Of a DNA stretch of 40,202 bases, positions 25,003-33,629 are shown one piece after another. Location: NCBI GenBank assembly GCA_902586885.1, contig CACIJG010000017.1:1-40202 (forward strand), in the 5' to 3' direction. This DNA comes from an uncultured Alphaproteobacteria bacterium. Lineage in GTDB: Bacteria; Pseudomonadota; Alphaproteobacteria; Rhodobacterales; Rhodobacteraceae. Positions within the stretch are counted from its first letter, which is position 1; every line of letters begins with the position of its first letter. The notes beneath the pieces are model-generated. The model was not told where the DNA came from and made no database searches. It saw only the letters and a list, made by a program, of their open reading frames with translations. A program made the translations under genes and the position numbers.

Positions 25003-26283
25003 ATGATCGATAAGGAGCTTGCAAATAAAATTAATTCTGAAGTGGATCGGCTTTTTGATGATCAGATTAAGTTTACACAGGAGCTCACACGATTTCCTTC
25101 ATTGAGAGGTCAGGAACATACTGCTCAAGATTTTTTATTTGATGAATTAACGAAGCGCGATTACGCGGTGGATAGATGGACTGTGAATGTAGATGATATA
25201 AAAGATCATCCAGGGTTTTCTCCGGTTAAAGTTGATTACTCAAATGCTATCAATGTTGTTGCAACACATAGACCAAGGAGTGAAACTGGAAAGTCTCTTA
25301 TTTTAAATGGTCACATAGATGTGGTGCCTGAAGGTCCCTACGGGATGTGGTCTCGTAATCCTTTTGACCCATTGGTTGAAGGGGATTGGATGTATGGAAG
25401 GGGTTCAGCAGACATGAAGGCTGGTATAGTGGCTAATATTTTTGCTTTGGATGCTCTAAAGAGTTTAGGTTATCAACCAGCTGCGAGGGTGCACGTGCAA
25501 TCTGTTGTAGAAGAAGAGTGTACAGGTAATGGAGCTTTGGCATGTTTAGTTCGGGGCTACAATGCTGATGCCGCTATAATACCAGAACCAGTGGATGACA
25601 AGCTGGTAAGGGGTAATATGGGCGTTTTATGGTTTAAGGTAAAAGTTAAAGGGCTTCCTGTTCATGTTAGGGATGCTGGCTCGGGGCAAAATGCTATAGA
25701 GGCGTGCTTTCCATTGATGAAGGCTTTGAGAGAGTTAGAAGAAAATTGGAATTCACAAAAATCAGCATTTAAATATTATGATAAAACAGAGCACCCAGTA
25801 AATTTTAATGTTGGAAAAATAAAAGGGGGAGACTGGGCGTCTTCAGTTCCCTCTTGGTGCGATTTTGATTGTAGGATATCAATCTTTCCAGATTGGGATC
25901 CCAAAGAAAAATCCTTGGAAATAGAGAACTGTATCAGAGAAGCATCGAGAAAGCATTCTTACTTATCTAATAATCCCCCAGAAATAGAATGGAATGGTTT
26001 TTTTGCGAAAGGATATGTTTTAGAGGAAGGCTCAGAGGCAGAGAAAGTTTTGGGTGAGGCGCATTTTGTTGCATATGAAGGAGAAATGAAGAGCTTTATC
26101 AGTCCTGCTTATTTGGATGCCAGAGTTTTTATGGTGTATGGGGATTGTCCTTGCCTTGTTTATGGTCCCTATTCTCAAAATATTCACGGGTTTGATGAAA
26201 GAGTAAGTCTAAGCTCGGTTAAAAGAATAACAAAAGCTATCGCTTTATTTATTGCTGATTGGTGTAAATTAGAAAAAATATAA
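25003..26283 (+). CDS. M20-family deacylase/peptidase (ArgE/DapE-like)
   Basis: A 426-residue zinc hydrolase of the M20 family. Metal and catalytic motifs are NGHIDVVPEG (His and Asp), MYGRGSADMKAG (bridging Asp), VVEEECTGNGAL (catalytic Glu pair), IIPEP (metal ligand) and the late GPYSQNIHGFDERV (final His). The dimerisation (lid) domain lies between about residues 200 and 310. Family members cleave N-acyl or peptide amide bonds (N-acetylornithine, succinyl-diaminopimelate and others). The specific substrate cannot be decided, and no arginine or lysine genes are adjacent. Confidence 0.92.
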   Translation: MIDKELANKINSEVDRLFDDQIKFTQELTRFPSLRGQEHTAQDFLFDELTKRDYAVDRWTVNVDDIKDHPGFSPVKVDYSNAINVVATHRPRSETGKSLILNGHIDVVPEGPYGMWSRNPFDPLVEGDWMYGRGSADMKAGIVANIFALDALKSLGYQPAARVHVQSVVEEECTGNGALACLVRGYNADAAIIPEPVDDKLVRGNMGVLWFKVKVKGLPVHVRDAGSGQNAIEACFPLMKALRELEENWNSQKSAFKYYDKTEHPVNFNVGKIKGGDWASSVPSWCDFDCRISIFPDWDPKEKSLEIENCIREASRKHSYLSNNPPEIEWNGFFAKGYVLEEGSEAEKVLGEAHFVAYEGEMKSFISPAYLDARVFMVYGDCPCLVYGPYSQNIHGFDERVSLSSVKRITKAIALFIADWCKLEKI

Positions 26284-26289
26284 AGAGGT

Positions 26290-26988
26290 TTAATCCGGCT
26301 TCATTCCAGTAGATACAGCTTTTCCATTTATTACTAGTTTGGGCTCTTTCCCAACGCCTATTAATTCTGGTCTAGAAGAAAGATACTCGGATACGCCTTT
26401 CAAATTTTCCAGCGCATTCATGAACATTTTTACAGAAGAAAAATCATCAAAAATTGTATTATCCAAAACTCTAATTAATGAAAATTGATGATAAGTGCCA
26501 AAGTCACAATAAAAAGGTAATTTTCCAAAAAAGAATGGGCCAGATTGATCATTTTCCAAAAATTTGTTGAAATAAAACAATCTGGGTTCAAAATCATCTA
26601 ATATTGACTTTTTAAAATTTTCATAATCCTCTCCAACTCTAAAATTAATCGTTGCATTCAGAGGTTGGAACAATTCCTGGCTAGATTCAAAAATGGCATC
26701 CGCGATACCCCTGTCTTCCAAGTGTTCAGGCATCGTTTTGGCCAGTGTTGCTGTATAGCGCATTATTGACCCACTTTGCCATACTCTTTTGCTGTCATTT
26801 ATCACCAGTAATGGAAGTTGGCCAAAACCTACTTCCTTTTTGATTTCAGGCCACGACTTATCAAAATAGTCCCAAGGAAAATGATAGTTATAGGGAATGT
26901 TTCCATAGCATAACTGCATCTGAATTGCTTCAGTGAATGCTCTCATTTTAAAGTAAATAAGATCAAGTTTAGGTAATGTAGAGCTCAT
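26290..26988 (-). CDS. Glutathione S-transferase family protein
   Basis: A 232-residue protein with the GST layout. The N-terminal thioredoxin-like domain starts PKLDLIYFKMRAFTEAIQM and has the glutathione-binding segment FGQLPLLVINDSKRVWQSGSI with the cis-Pro and the QSxSI-like motif. It is followed by a helical C-terminal domain. The pattern is closest to the sigma-like eukaryote-type GSTs. Role: glutathione conjugation or peroxide reduction; the substrate is unknown. It converges on the M20 gene, 6 bases from its stop. Confidence 0.87.
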   Translation of the reverse strand: MSSTLPKLDLIYFKMRAFTEAIQMQLCYGNIPYNYHFPWDYFDKSWPEIKKEVGFGQLPLLVINDSKRVWQSGSIMRYTATLAKTMPEHLEDRGIADAIFESSQELFQPLNATINFRVGEDYENFKKSILDDFEPRLFYFNKFLENDQSGPFFFGKLPFYCDFGTYHQFSLIRVLDNTIFDDFSSVKMFMNALENLKGVSEYLSSRPELIGVGKEPKLVINGKAVSTGMKPD

Positions 26989-27111
26989 AAGTTTTCCATT
27001 TTTATGAATTGAGTTTGTAATTTAGACTATTAAGAATATTAATTCTGTTAGATTATCTCTTTTAATGTCAAGATAATATATTTTAGATTTACCTTATGAA
27101 AGGTTTTTAGA

Positions 27112-27537
27112 TTGTTTCCCTTATTTATTCTTTCGATTATTGAGGCTTTTTTTCTTGGGATGGGAATTTTTCTACCCTTTGCTTATATTCAAGAATTTTG
27201 GCTGTTTAAGTCTGAGTTTTCAGTTTTCACCTTGACGGTAACATTAATCGAAAGTAAGAATTTTTTATTGGGTTTATCTATTATGATTTTTGGGCTGTTA
27301 ATACCTGTAGTTCGACTAATATCTAATAATTTCCCTGTAGGGTTCCTTAAAAAAATTAACCTTCATAGAATAGCGATGTTAGATATATTTCTTGTTAGTT
27401 TTCTTGTTTTTTCTTCACAGTCTTCTTACTTTTTTGAAATCACTCTTTTAAGTGGGTTTTATTTTTTAGCTATCGCTGCGTTGACAAGCTACTTAAATTT
27501 CTGGCTTAGATCATTATCAAAGAGTGAAATATTGTGA
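27112..27537 (+). CDS. PqiA-like integral membrane protein
   Basis: A 141-residue membrane protein with four hydrophobic helices. SIMIFGLLIPVVRLISN and MLDIFLVSFLVFSS, then SGFYFLAIAALTS, resemble one half of the paraquat-inducible protein A (PqiA/LetA) module, though the zinc-binding Cys residues of full PqiA are absent. It starts with TTG 27112 after a GAAAGG. Its stop overlaps the GTG start of the next gene (GTGA), so the two are translationally coupled. PqiA-type proteins work with MCE proteins in lipid transport; no MCE gene is present here, so this function is only a suggestion. Confidence 0.7.
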   Translation: MFPLFILSIIEAFFLGMGIFLPFAYIQEFWLFKSEFSVFTLTVTLIESKNFLLGLSIMIFGLLIPVVRLISNNFPVGFLKKINLHRIAMLDIFLVSFLVFSSQSSYFFEITLLSGFYFLAIAALTSYLNFWLRSLSKSEIL

Positions 27538-27932
27538 CCGAGATTTTCTCTGAAACAATAACTTTAATTGATCAGTCTGTATTAATCGATTGGCATCCCA
27601 AAGCGGCGGAAAAGATTAATAGTCAAAAGAAGAAAAAACTTTTTTACAAGAGCTTGGAGCAGAGAGTTTTTAAAAATACCGAAAAATCAAGCTTCCAGTT
27701 AGTGTCTTATGATGACGATCTATTTGTGTGCAAGGTTTCTTTACTAAAAAAGAATATGGTTTCGAACATAGTAATAGACTTGCTAGATACCAGCCAGTCA
27801 AACGGTGTGGGAATAAATGCGCGGACAAGAAATATTTATCTGTATGGGGCATCCGGAACTATTTTTGAACCAAATATCAACGAGTTTTTTGGAGATTTTT
27901 TAATTGATGGGAGGGAAGATAGCTTTAGTTAG
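27534..27932 (+). CDS. Hypothetical protein coupled to the PqiA-like gene
   Basis: A 132-residue, mostly hydrophilic protein that I do not recognise. It starts with GTG at 27534, overlapping the preceding stop by 4 bases. The middle contains a very basic stretch (KINSQKKKKLFYKSL). The C-terminal half has a GVGINARTRNIYLYG segment that looks beta-rich. No signal peptide or membrane helix. The tight coupling suggests that it works with the upstream membrane protein. Confidence 0.72.
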   Translation: MTEIFSETITLIDQSVLIDWHPKAAEKINSQKKKKLFYKSLEQRVFKNTEKSSFQLVSYDDDLFVCKVSLLKKNMVSNIVIDLLDTSQSNGVGINARTRNIYLYGASGTIFEPNINEFFGDFLIDGREDSFS

Positions 27933-27949
27933 TATAAAATATATACTAA
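27929..27949. terminator. Possible bidirectional terminator hairpin
   Basis: TTAGTATA (27929-27936) pairs perfectly with TATACTAA (27942-27949) across a 5-base loop, between two convergent genes and overlapping the stop of the upstream one. The stem is AT-only apart from one G:C pair and T tracts are short, so its strength is doubtful. Confidence 0.35.
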
Positions 27950-27955
27950 CATATT

Positions 27956-28861
27956 TTATATTAATAATTTAAGAGGTTTTGTTCCCAAACTAATCTTTAC
28001 TGGTAGTTCTCCTAAGTATTCTCCATCACCAGATACAATTGTACTCCATTTATTGGTGGAATTTGTATCGATCTGAAAACTTTTTGTATGAGTATTGGAA
28101 ACTGACGGATGTTTAATATGGGATCCAGAAAAAACCTTAAGTAGTAATTTGACGGCGCTCAATCTGTTTAGTCCATTAGCAAACAAAAGATTCAACTCAT
28201 TCTTCTTTTTGTTTGCATCCGGGGCTATAAACATTCCCCCCCCGGTGTAAGGGGAGGCTGCTCCAGCCAAAATTAATGCTTCTTGTTTTTTTGTTTTACC
28301 ATTTACGGTGAGTGAATAGCAGTGGTTTTTAAGGTTTATGAAACAGATCAAAGCAGACAGCGCATATAGCAAACTACCTTTAAGTAGTGGAATTTTTGTT
28401 GCCCGATAGGCAGCCTCGCTCAATAAACCCACTCCTGCACAAGTTAAAGCTATTTTTTTACTATTTGAAAATTGAAGATTTAAATATCTGCAATTAGAAA
28501 CCTTATCCCCCTTAAGATTTTTGATCGCCTTCTTCATTGAATTAATACCTAGCGATCTTGCAAAATCATTCCCTCTTCCGAATGGCAATATTCCAATGAT
28601 ACTAGACGTCTCTATTGCTTGCTGTGCAATTAAATTAATCATTCCATCACCCCCACACGCTATCACTAAAGCTTTTCTTTTCATGTAGTATCGAGCCAGG
28701 GATGATGATTCCTCACTAGTTTTAGTGAAGATAATGTCAGGCTTTTTATTGGAATGTATTTTGGAAATAACTTTCTTTTTTTGTTTAATAGAAAGTTTCC
28801 CCGCCTTTGGGTTTACTAAAAAAACAACTTTCTCCTGGTTTACCTTTTCCAATTTAACCAT
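27956..28861 (-). CDS. Diacylglycerol-kinase-family lipid kinase (YegS/BmrU-like)
   Basis: A 301-residue protein with the DAGK catalytic domain. VVFLVNPKAGK at the N-terminus, the glycine-rich VIACGGDGMINLIAQ (about 68-82, the GGDG nucleotide-binding motif) and GILPFGRGNDFARSLG (about 94-109) are diagnostic. The C-terminal domain contains GGMFIAPDANKKKNELNLL and ends with the SGDGEYLGELPVKISLG strand seen in YegS. It phosphorylates a lipid or sphingoid alcohol; the substrate is unknown. It starts 2 bases after the MFS gene's stop and belongs to the same transcript. Confidence 0.92.
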   Translation of the reverse strand: MVKLEKVNQEKVVFLVNPKAGKLSIKQKKKVISKIHSNKKPDIIFTKTSEESSSLARYYMKRKALVIACGGDGMINLIAQQAIETSSIIGILPFGRGNDFARSLGINSMKKAIKNLKGDKVSNCRYLNLQFSNSKKIALTCAGVGLLSEAAYRATKIPLLKGSLLYALSALICFINLKNHCYSLTVNGKTKKQEALILAGAASPYTGGGMFIAPDANKKKNELNLLFANGLNRLSAVKLLLKVFSGSHIKHPSVSNTHTKSFQIDTNSTNKWSTIVSGDGEYLGELPVKISLGTKPLKLLI

Positions 28862-28863
28862 TT

Positions 28864-30039
28864 TTATGTAGCAGGGGCTTGATCATAAACAAGGCGCTCT
28901 TTTATTGGAAGATGAATTAATGCCGCAAATACTGCTAGCCCTGCATCTAATAACCAAACAATTGTATAATCACCATTGAGGTCATAAAAATACCCACCTA
29001 GATAAGCTCCAAGAAAACCCCCTATTTGATGAGAGAAAAGTGCAAAACCAAAAAGTGTTGCCAGAAATTTAGCACCAAACATTTTACCAATTAATCCGGC
29101 TGTTGCAGGGATCACTGAAAAATAGGTAAAACCAAGAGCAACAGAAAATAAAAGAACTGACACAACGTCCTTTGGGGAAATCAAAAACAATAAAACGATT
29201 ATACATCTAGCAAAATAAATGTATGAGAGAAAAAACTTCATACTGTAGCGTGATATATACCAGCCAGCAAAAAGACTTCCCACAATGTTAAAAAGGCCTA
29301 TCAAACCCAATGACCAACCAGATACAGTGGGAGGCAATCCGCAAACAGCAATTACTCCCGGCATATGAGTACCTATAAACCAAACGTGAAAGCCGCAGAC
29401 AAAAAAGCCTGATACCAAATAAATGTAACTCGGCGTTTTAAAAGCCAAAGATAAAGTGTCAAAAAGATTGAAATTCGTTTTCTGCTCTGGAACAGCTTCA
29501 ATTTCTCTGGTTCTAAGAATAAATGAGAACGGGAGAATCAAAATAAACGTCAGACATAGAACATATATAAATGTGATCCATCCAAAATTAACAATAACTA
29601 AACCCGCTATAGGAGCGATAATTAGTTGTCCAAATGACTGGCCAGCATTTACAATACCAAAAGCCATTCCCGACCTTTCAGTTGGAACCAATTTGTTAAC
29701 TGATGCTAAGATAATTGGTAATCCCGCTAAACCTGTTCCTGCAGCAGAAACTATTCCGAGAGCAATAGATAGACTAATAGGATTAGTTGAAAGGGGTATG
29801 AAAATACATCCAATAAATGACAAAAGAATACCTATGGAGAGAGTTTTCCCTGAGCCAAATTTATCGGCAATCATTCCAGCAAATGGAGATATAAATCCCA
29901 TAATCAGTTGACCGAGGGCAAAAGCAAAGCTTATTTGAAGATAATCTAGAGTATCAGCCTCGTTAATTCCTTGAATTGTAAGAGAAAGAGAGTTCCTACC
30001 TCCAAAAATTACGGCGATAATGAGTGATGCAGCAACCAC
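28864..30039 (-). CDS. MFS transporter
   Basis: A 391-residue major facilitator with about 12 hydrophobic helices. The loop 2-3 motif GMIADKFGSGKTL (about 59-71, G-x-x-x-D-x-x-G-x-x-x) and FGIVNAGQSFGQLI in helix 5 are typical. The charged central loop (REIEAVPEQKT) divides the two halves. The substrate is unknown. The listed GTG start (30039) lacks an SD; the frame continues upstream, where a GGAG lies about 7 bases before an in-frame ATT at 30072. The true N-terminus may therefore be longer. It precedes the lipid kinase gene by 2 bases. Confidence 0.92.
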   Translation of the reverse strand: MVAASLIIAVIFGGRNSLSLTIQGINEADTLDYLQISFAFALGQLIMGFISPFAGMIADKFGSGKTLSIGILLSFIGCIFIPLSTNPISLSIALGIVSAAGTGLAGLPIILASVNKLVPTERSGMAFGIVNAGQSFGQLIIAPIAGLVIVNFGWITFIYVLCLTFILILPFSFILRTREIEAVPEQKTNFNLFDTLSLAFKTPSYIYLVSGFFVCGFHVWFIGTHMPGVIAVCGLPPTVSGWSLGLIGLFNIVGSLFAGWYISRYSMKFFLSYIYFARCIIVLLFLISPKDVVSVLLFSVALGFTYFSVIPATAGLIGKMFGAKFLATLFGFALFSHQIGGFLGAYLGGYFYDLNGDYTIVWLLDAGLAVFAALIHLPIKERLVYDQAPAT

Positions 30040-30126
30040 TACTAAAAAAAAGCTTGATGATCGGTCCTTAATAAAACATTCTCCAAAATGTGGGTGATAT
30101 AGATATTTATTAAAAATATATCAGAA

Positions 30127-30160
30127 TAATTAAAAAACAATACTGGATAGTTTTTAATTA
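30127..30160. repeat. Perfect 10-bp inverted repeat between MFS and purF promoters
   Basis: TAATTAAAAA (30127-30136) and TTTTTAATTA (30151-30160) flank a 14-base centre in the 198-base gap between the divergent MFS and purF genes. It may be a regulator site or a chance AT-rich repeat. No terminator role makes sense because both genes start from this gap. Confidence 0.35.
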
Positions 30161-30237
30161 CTTTCGAAAATATAGAAATAACCTCTGTTAAATATTTATT
30201 CTTAAATTAGAATTAAAAATAGAAATCAGGAGAAAAT

Positions 30238-31695
30238 ATGAGTCGGCACAAGGATGAGGATCGTCTTAGAGAGGAATGTGGCGTTTTTGGTATTTACGGG
30301 CATGAAGATGCTGCTCCGATTACCACACTTGGTCTTCATGCTCTTCAGCATAGAGGGCAAGAATCGGCTGGCATTGTAACCTTTGATAAAAATCACTTTC
30401 ACGCAGAACGACGGATTGGCCTAGTAAGCGAACATTTCACTAAACAAAGCGTAATGGGTCGACTAATTGGTAACTCGGCTATCGGGCATGTTCGATATTC
30501 TACAACAGGGGGAACAGTGTTACGGAATGTTCAGCCATTATTTGCTGATCTTACCTTAGGTGGTTTTGCTATTGCTCATAATGGAAACCTCACTAACGGA
30601 CTCACTCTTAGACACGAGCTAAAAAAAGAAGGTGCGATTTTCCAATCAACTTCGGACACGGAAACAATTTTGCAATTGGTCGCGAGATCAAAGAAAGGAA
30701 ACACTATTTCACGCTTCATAGATGCACTTTCTCAAATAGAAGGTGCTTATGCGTTGGTAGCATTAACAAATAAAAAGTTAATTGGTGTTAGAGATCCTTT
30801 AGGCATCAGGCCCTTGGTATTGGGGCAATTAGATGGGAAGTATATTCTTACCTCAGAAACCTGTGCTCTAGATATTATAGGGGCTAAGTTTGTAAGGGAA
30901 GTTGAGAATGGTGAGATTGTTGTTATTACTGACAATACAATAGAGAGCATAAAACCGTTTCCCGTTGTTAAAGCTCGACCATGTATATTTGAATATATAT
31001 ATTTCTCTAGACCAGATAGTATTGTAGGCGGCTTAAGTGTTTATCAATGTCGTAAGGCCTTTGGGAAGGAGTTAGCGAAAGAATCTTTCATTCAGGCTGA
31101 CATGGTCATACCTGTTCCTGATAGTGGGGTGCCTGCTGCTATTGGGTACGCTGAACAATCTGAAATTGCATTTGAAACAGGAATAATTCGTAATCACTAT
31201 GTTGGTAGAACCTTTATTGAACCGCAGCAGTCTATTAGAGCCTTTTCCGTGAAGCTTAAGCATAATGCAAATAAAATTCTTGTAGATGGGAAGAAAGTTA
31301 TTTTGATAGATGACTCTTTGGTTAGAGGCACGACGTCAATTAAAATTGTTAGAATGATGAGAGATGCGGGGGCAAAGGAAGTTCATATGAGGATAGCAGC
31401 ACCTCCTATTAAGTATCCTGATTATTATGGAATAGATACCCCGGTAAAAGAGAATCTATTGGCTGCAAACCATTCTCTTACTGAAATTAAAGATTTCTTA
31501 GATGTGGACAGCATAGCATTCTTAAGTATAGACGGTTTGTACCGAGCTATGGGCCACAAGAATGGAAGAGACCCTGGAAACCCAATTTACACTGACCACT
31601 GTTTTACAGGAGATTATCCTACAAAACTAAAAGATCAGAGTAGTGAAGATAATATTCGCCAATTATCTCTTTTATTTGAGACAGAGAAAGAATAA
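30238..31695 (+). CDS. purF: Amidophosphoribosyltransferase
   Basis: A 485-residue PurF, the first enzyme of de novo purine synthesis (PRPP plus glutamine to phosphoribosylamine). A short propeptide (about 13 residues) precedes the catalytic N-terminal Cys in ECGVFGIYGHEDAAP. LHALQHRGQESAG, HVRYSTTG and AHNGNLTNG belong to the glutaminase domain. The PRPP-binding motif VILIDDSLVRGTTS lies in the phosphoribosyltransferase domain. A strong SD (CAGGAGA) precedes the ATG. The neighbouring gene start follows 10 bases after the stop. Other pur genes are not adjacent. Confidence 0.97.
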   Translation: MSRHKDEDRLREECGVFGIYGHEDAAPITTLGLHALQHRGQESAGIVTFDKNHFHAERRIGLVSEHFTKQSVMGRLIGNSAIGHVRYSTTGGTVLRNVQPLFADLTLGGFAIAHNGNLTNGLTLRHELKKEGAIFQSTSDTETILQLVARSKKGNTISRFIDALSQIEGAYALVALTNKKLIGVRDPLGIRPLVLGQLDGKYILTSETCALDIIGAKFVREVENGEIVVITDNTIESIKPFPVVKARPCIFEYIYFSRPDSIVGGLSVYQCRKAFGKELAKESFIQADMVIPVPDSGVPAAIGYAEQSEIAFETGIIRNHYVGRTFIEPQQSIRAFSVKLKHNANKILVDGKKVILIDDSLVRGTTSIKIVRMMRDAGAKEVHMRIAAPPIKYPDYYGIDTPVKENLLAANHSLTEIKDFLDVDSIAFLSIDGLYRAMGHKNGRDPGNPIYTDHCFTGDYPTKLKDQSSEDNIRQLSLLFETEKE

Positions 31696-31705
31696 TTCAA
31701 AAAAT

Positions 31706-32842
31706 ATGATGACTTCTCTTTCCGATCGATCCAATTATAAGACATTAAATGATTATACTTATTTAAATCAGGCATCTCTTGGTTTAGTCCCGGAAACAGC
31801 TGTCGGAGCAATGCATTGTTTTTTGGACAATGTTGCTAGACATGGAAACGCCTTAATGTCAGATCAGGAAGAGTTAGATTTCTTAGAGCCAATAAGAAGT
31901 AACGGAGCAAAGTTACTGAATGCAAGTCCAGACAATATATGTATTAGCTCTAGTGCTAGCGAAATTCTTAGCCAGGTCCCTTTTATTTTTCAATTTCCTA
32001 AAAAAAATAAAGTAGTCTTAGTTTCTACAGATTTTCCATCTCTTACTCGTCCTTGGTTAGCTTTAAAAAAAATGAATAACAATTTCATTACAAAGTTTGT
32101 TGATGATACAAGTAGCTCTAACCTTACCGAAAATCTTATTAACGAAATAGACTCACAAACTGCGATGATTTGTGTCAGTTATGTTCAATTTTCTACTGGA
32201 ACCAAAGTAGATATAAAACGCTTGAGGCAAGCTACCAATGCAGCTGGCGTTCTATTAGTTCTGGATATAACTCAGGCAGCTGGAGCAATCCCAATAGATA
32301 TAATAAACATTAAACCGGACATGGTGGTAAGTAGTGGCTATAAATGGTTAGGAGGGCATGGAGGAATAGCCTTAGGCTATTTTTCAGATACTCTTTTAGA
32401 AAGCCAACCTCGTGCTACAGGTTGGATGAGCACTCAAAATCCTTTTGAAACTAGCGCTATGGAATTAGATTTTCCAAAAAATGCTCGAAAATACACCCAA
32501 TCAACGATGTCATATTTAACAGTAAAAGGGCTGGAATTAAGTGTTGGCGAATTAATTGAATTAAACCCTTCAAGAATTGAAAAGCATTCCCTAAGTCTGT
32601 CTAGCTATCTTCTAAAGACCATCAAGGGGACAAAATGGAACGCTTTTCGTGAAATAGATTCCCCGGAAAGATCTCCAAATATTTTGTCGCTTTTTAATCA
32701 AAAAATTGATAGCAAAAAATTGTCTCATGAGTTAAAGGAAAAAAATATTGTATGTAGTTTAAGAAATGGGCGATTGAGAGTTTCTATTGCCCATTACAAT
32801 ACACAAGAAGATATAGATCTCCTCTTAGCAGTACTTTTGTAA
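31706..32842 (+). CDS. Class V aminotransferase (PLP-dependent)
   Basis: A PLP enzyme of about 378 residues of the aminotransferase class V/cysteine desulfurase-like fold. YTYLNQASLGLVP at the N-terminus, ICVSYVQFSTGTKVD, VLLVLDITQAAGAIPID (PLP-binding Asp) and VVSSGYKWLGGHGG with the Schiff-base Lys are visible. The frame is open further upstream to 31643 inside purF, but ATG 31706 (or 31709) just after the purF stop is the sensible start. Reaction unknown: desulfurase, lyase or transaminase are possible. It may be cotranscribed with purF. Confidence 0.9.
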   Translation: MMTSLSDRSNYKTLNDYTYLNQASLGLVPETAVGAMHCFLDNVARHGNALMSDQEELDFLEPIRSNGAKLLNASPDNICISSSASEILSQVPFIFQFPKKNKVVLVSTDFPSLTRPWLALKKMNNNFITKFVDDTSSSNLTENLINEIDSQTAMICVSYVQFSTGTKVDIKRLRQATNAAGVLLVLDITQAAGAIPIDIINIKPDMVVSSGYKWLGGHGGIALGYFSDTLLESQPRATGWMSTQNPFETSAMELDFPKNARKYTQSTMSYLTVKGLELSVGELIELNPSRIEKHSLSLSSYLLKTIKGTKWNAFREIDSPERSPNILSLFNQKIDSKKLSHELKEKNIVCSLRNGRLRVSIAHYNTQEDIDLLLAVLL

Positions 32843-32861
32843 AGATTAAAGTTAACTTCAG

Positions 32862-33509
32862 TTAGGCACTATTTAAATGGTTTGAGTTAACCACTGTAAA
32901 GGTAATATCATTGGGTAGGTCTGCACTTTTAACAGTTCTTGTCGGTCCAAAAGAGGAAACACATCGATCTATAACTCGACTTGGTTCCGCAAAATAAATG
33001 TTGTTATCTGACACTCTTTGTTGGTTAGACACTTGAAGATTAAAAATCATAGCCTCTGAAGTAAATTTCCAGCATTCACTAAGGCATTTGAAGAAATATT
33101 CTTCCCATTCCAAAACGTCTCTGGTCATTGATAAATTATAAGTACCTGACATTATGGTAAACATGGATAAGTTATTTGGATTTTTGCCTAAGGAAAAACT
33201 AATATTTGGATGGGAAAATCTTTTATTACACTGTTCTATTAATATTGGACTGATATCTAATCCCTGATAATTATAGTTATCAATCTCATTAATAGAAATT
33301 AAATAATCGGCCATAGCCCCATACCCACAGCCAATGTCGGCAAGTTTTATTTGATGTGAGTTATTGGAAATCTTTCGAATTTCTTTAAGGATAATTTCAA
33401 ATCTTTTATATTGTCTCTTTTTTGAAACCCAAAAACTTCCTTTCGGTGTTGCCCCAAACTTTTTGTATCTCTTGGTATATGCATCGATGATATTTTTATC
33501 AATACTCAA
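32862..33509 (-). CDS. Class I SAM-dependent methyltransferase
   Basis: A 215-residue methyltransferase. The SAM-binding motif I is LADIGCGYGAMADYL (about 55-69), followed by the acidic motif II end YQGLDISP (Asp contacting the ribose, about 82-89). Motif IV region MTRDVLEWEEYF resembles small-molecule methyltransferases. The substrate is not recognisable. It converges on the aminotransferase gene, 19 bases from its stop. Confidence 0.87.
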   Translation of the reverse strand: MSIDKNIIDAYTKRYKKFGATPKGSFWVSKKRQYKRFEIILKEIRKISNNSHQIKLADIGCGYGAMADYLISINEIDNYNYQGLDISPILIEQCNKRFSHPNISFSLGKNPNNLSMFTIMSGTYNLSMTRDVLEWEEYFFKCLSECWKFTSEAMIFNLQVSNQQRVSDNNIYFAEPSRVIDRCVSSFGPTRTVKSADLPNDITFTVVNSNHLNSA

Positions 33510-33629
33510 GTCGCTTTCTCTCTTTTTTATGTATAAAGTTATAAAAAGGAAATATTTTTTTAACTATAAAAAATTTATTTAACAGTTTAATTCTTTAAAA
33601 TTAAAACAAATTTAAAAACGGAAAGAAAA

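Noticed and set aside
29456-29911. A 151-codon plus-strand frame inside the MFS gene
   Set aside because: It is antisense to a clear MFS transporter and has no family signature or SD.
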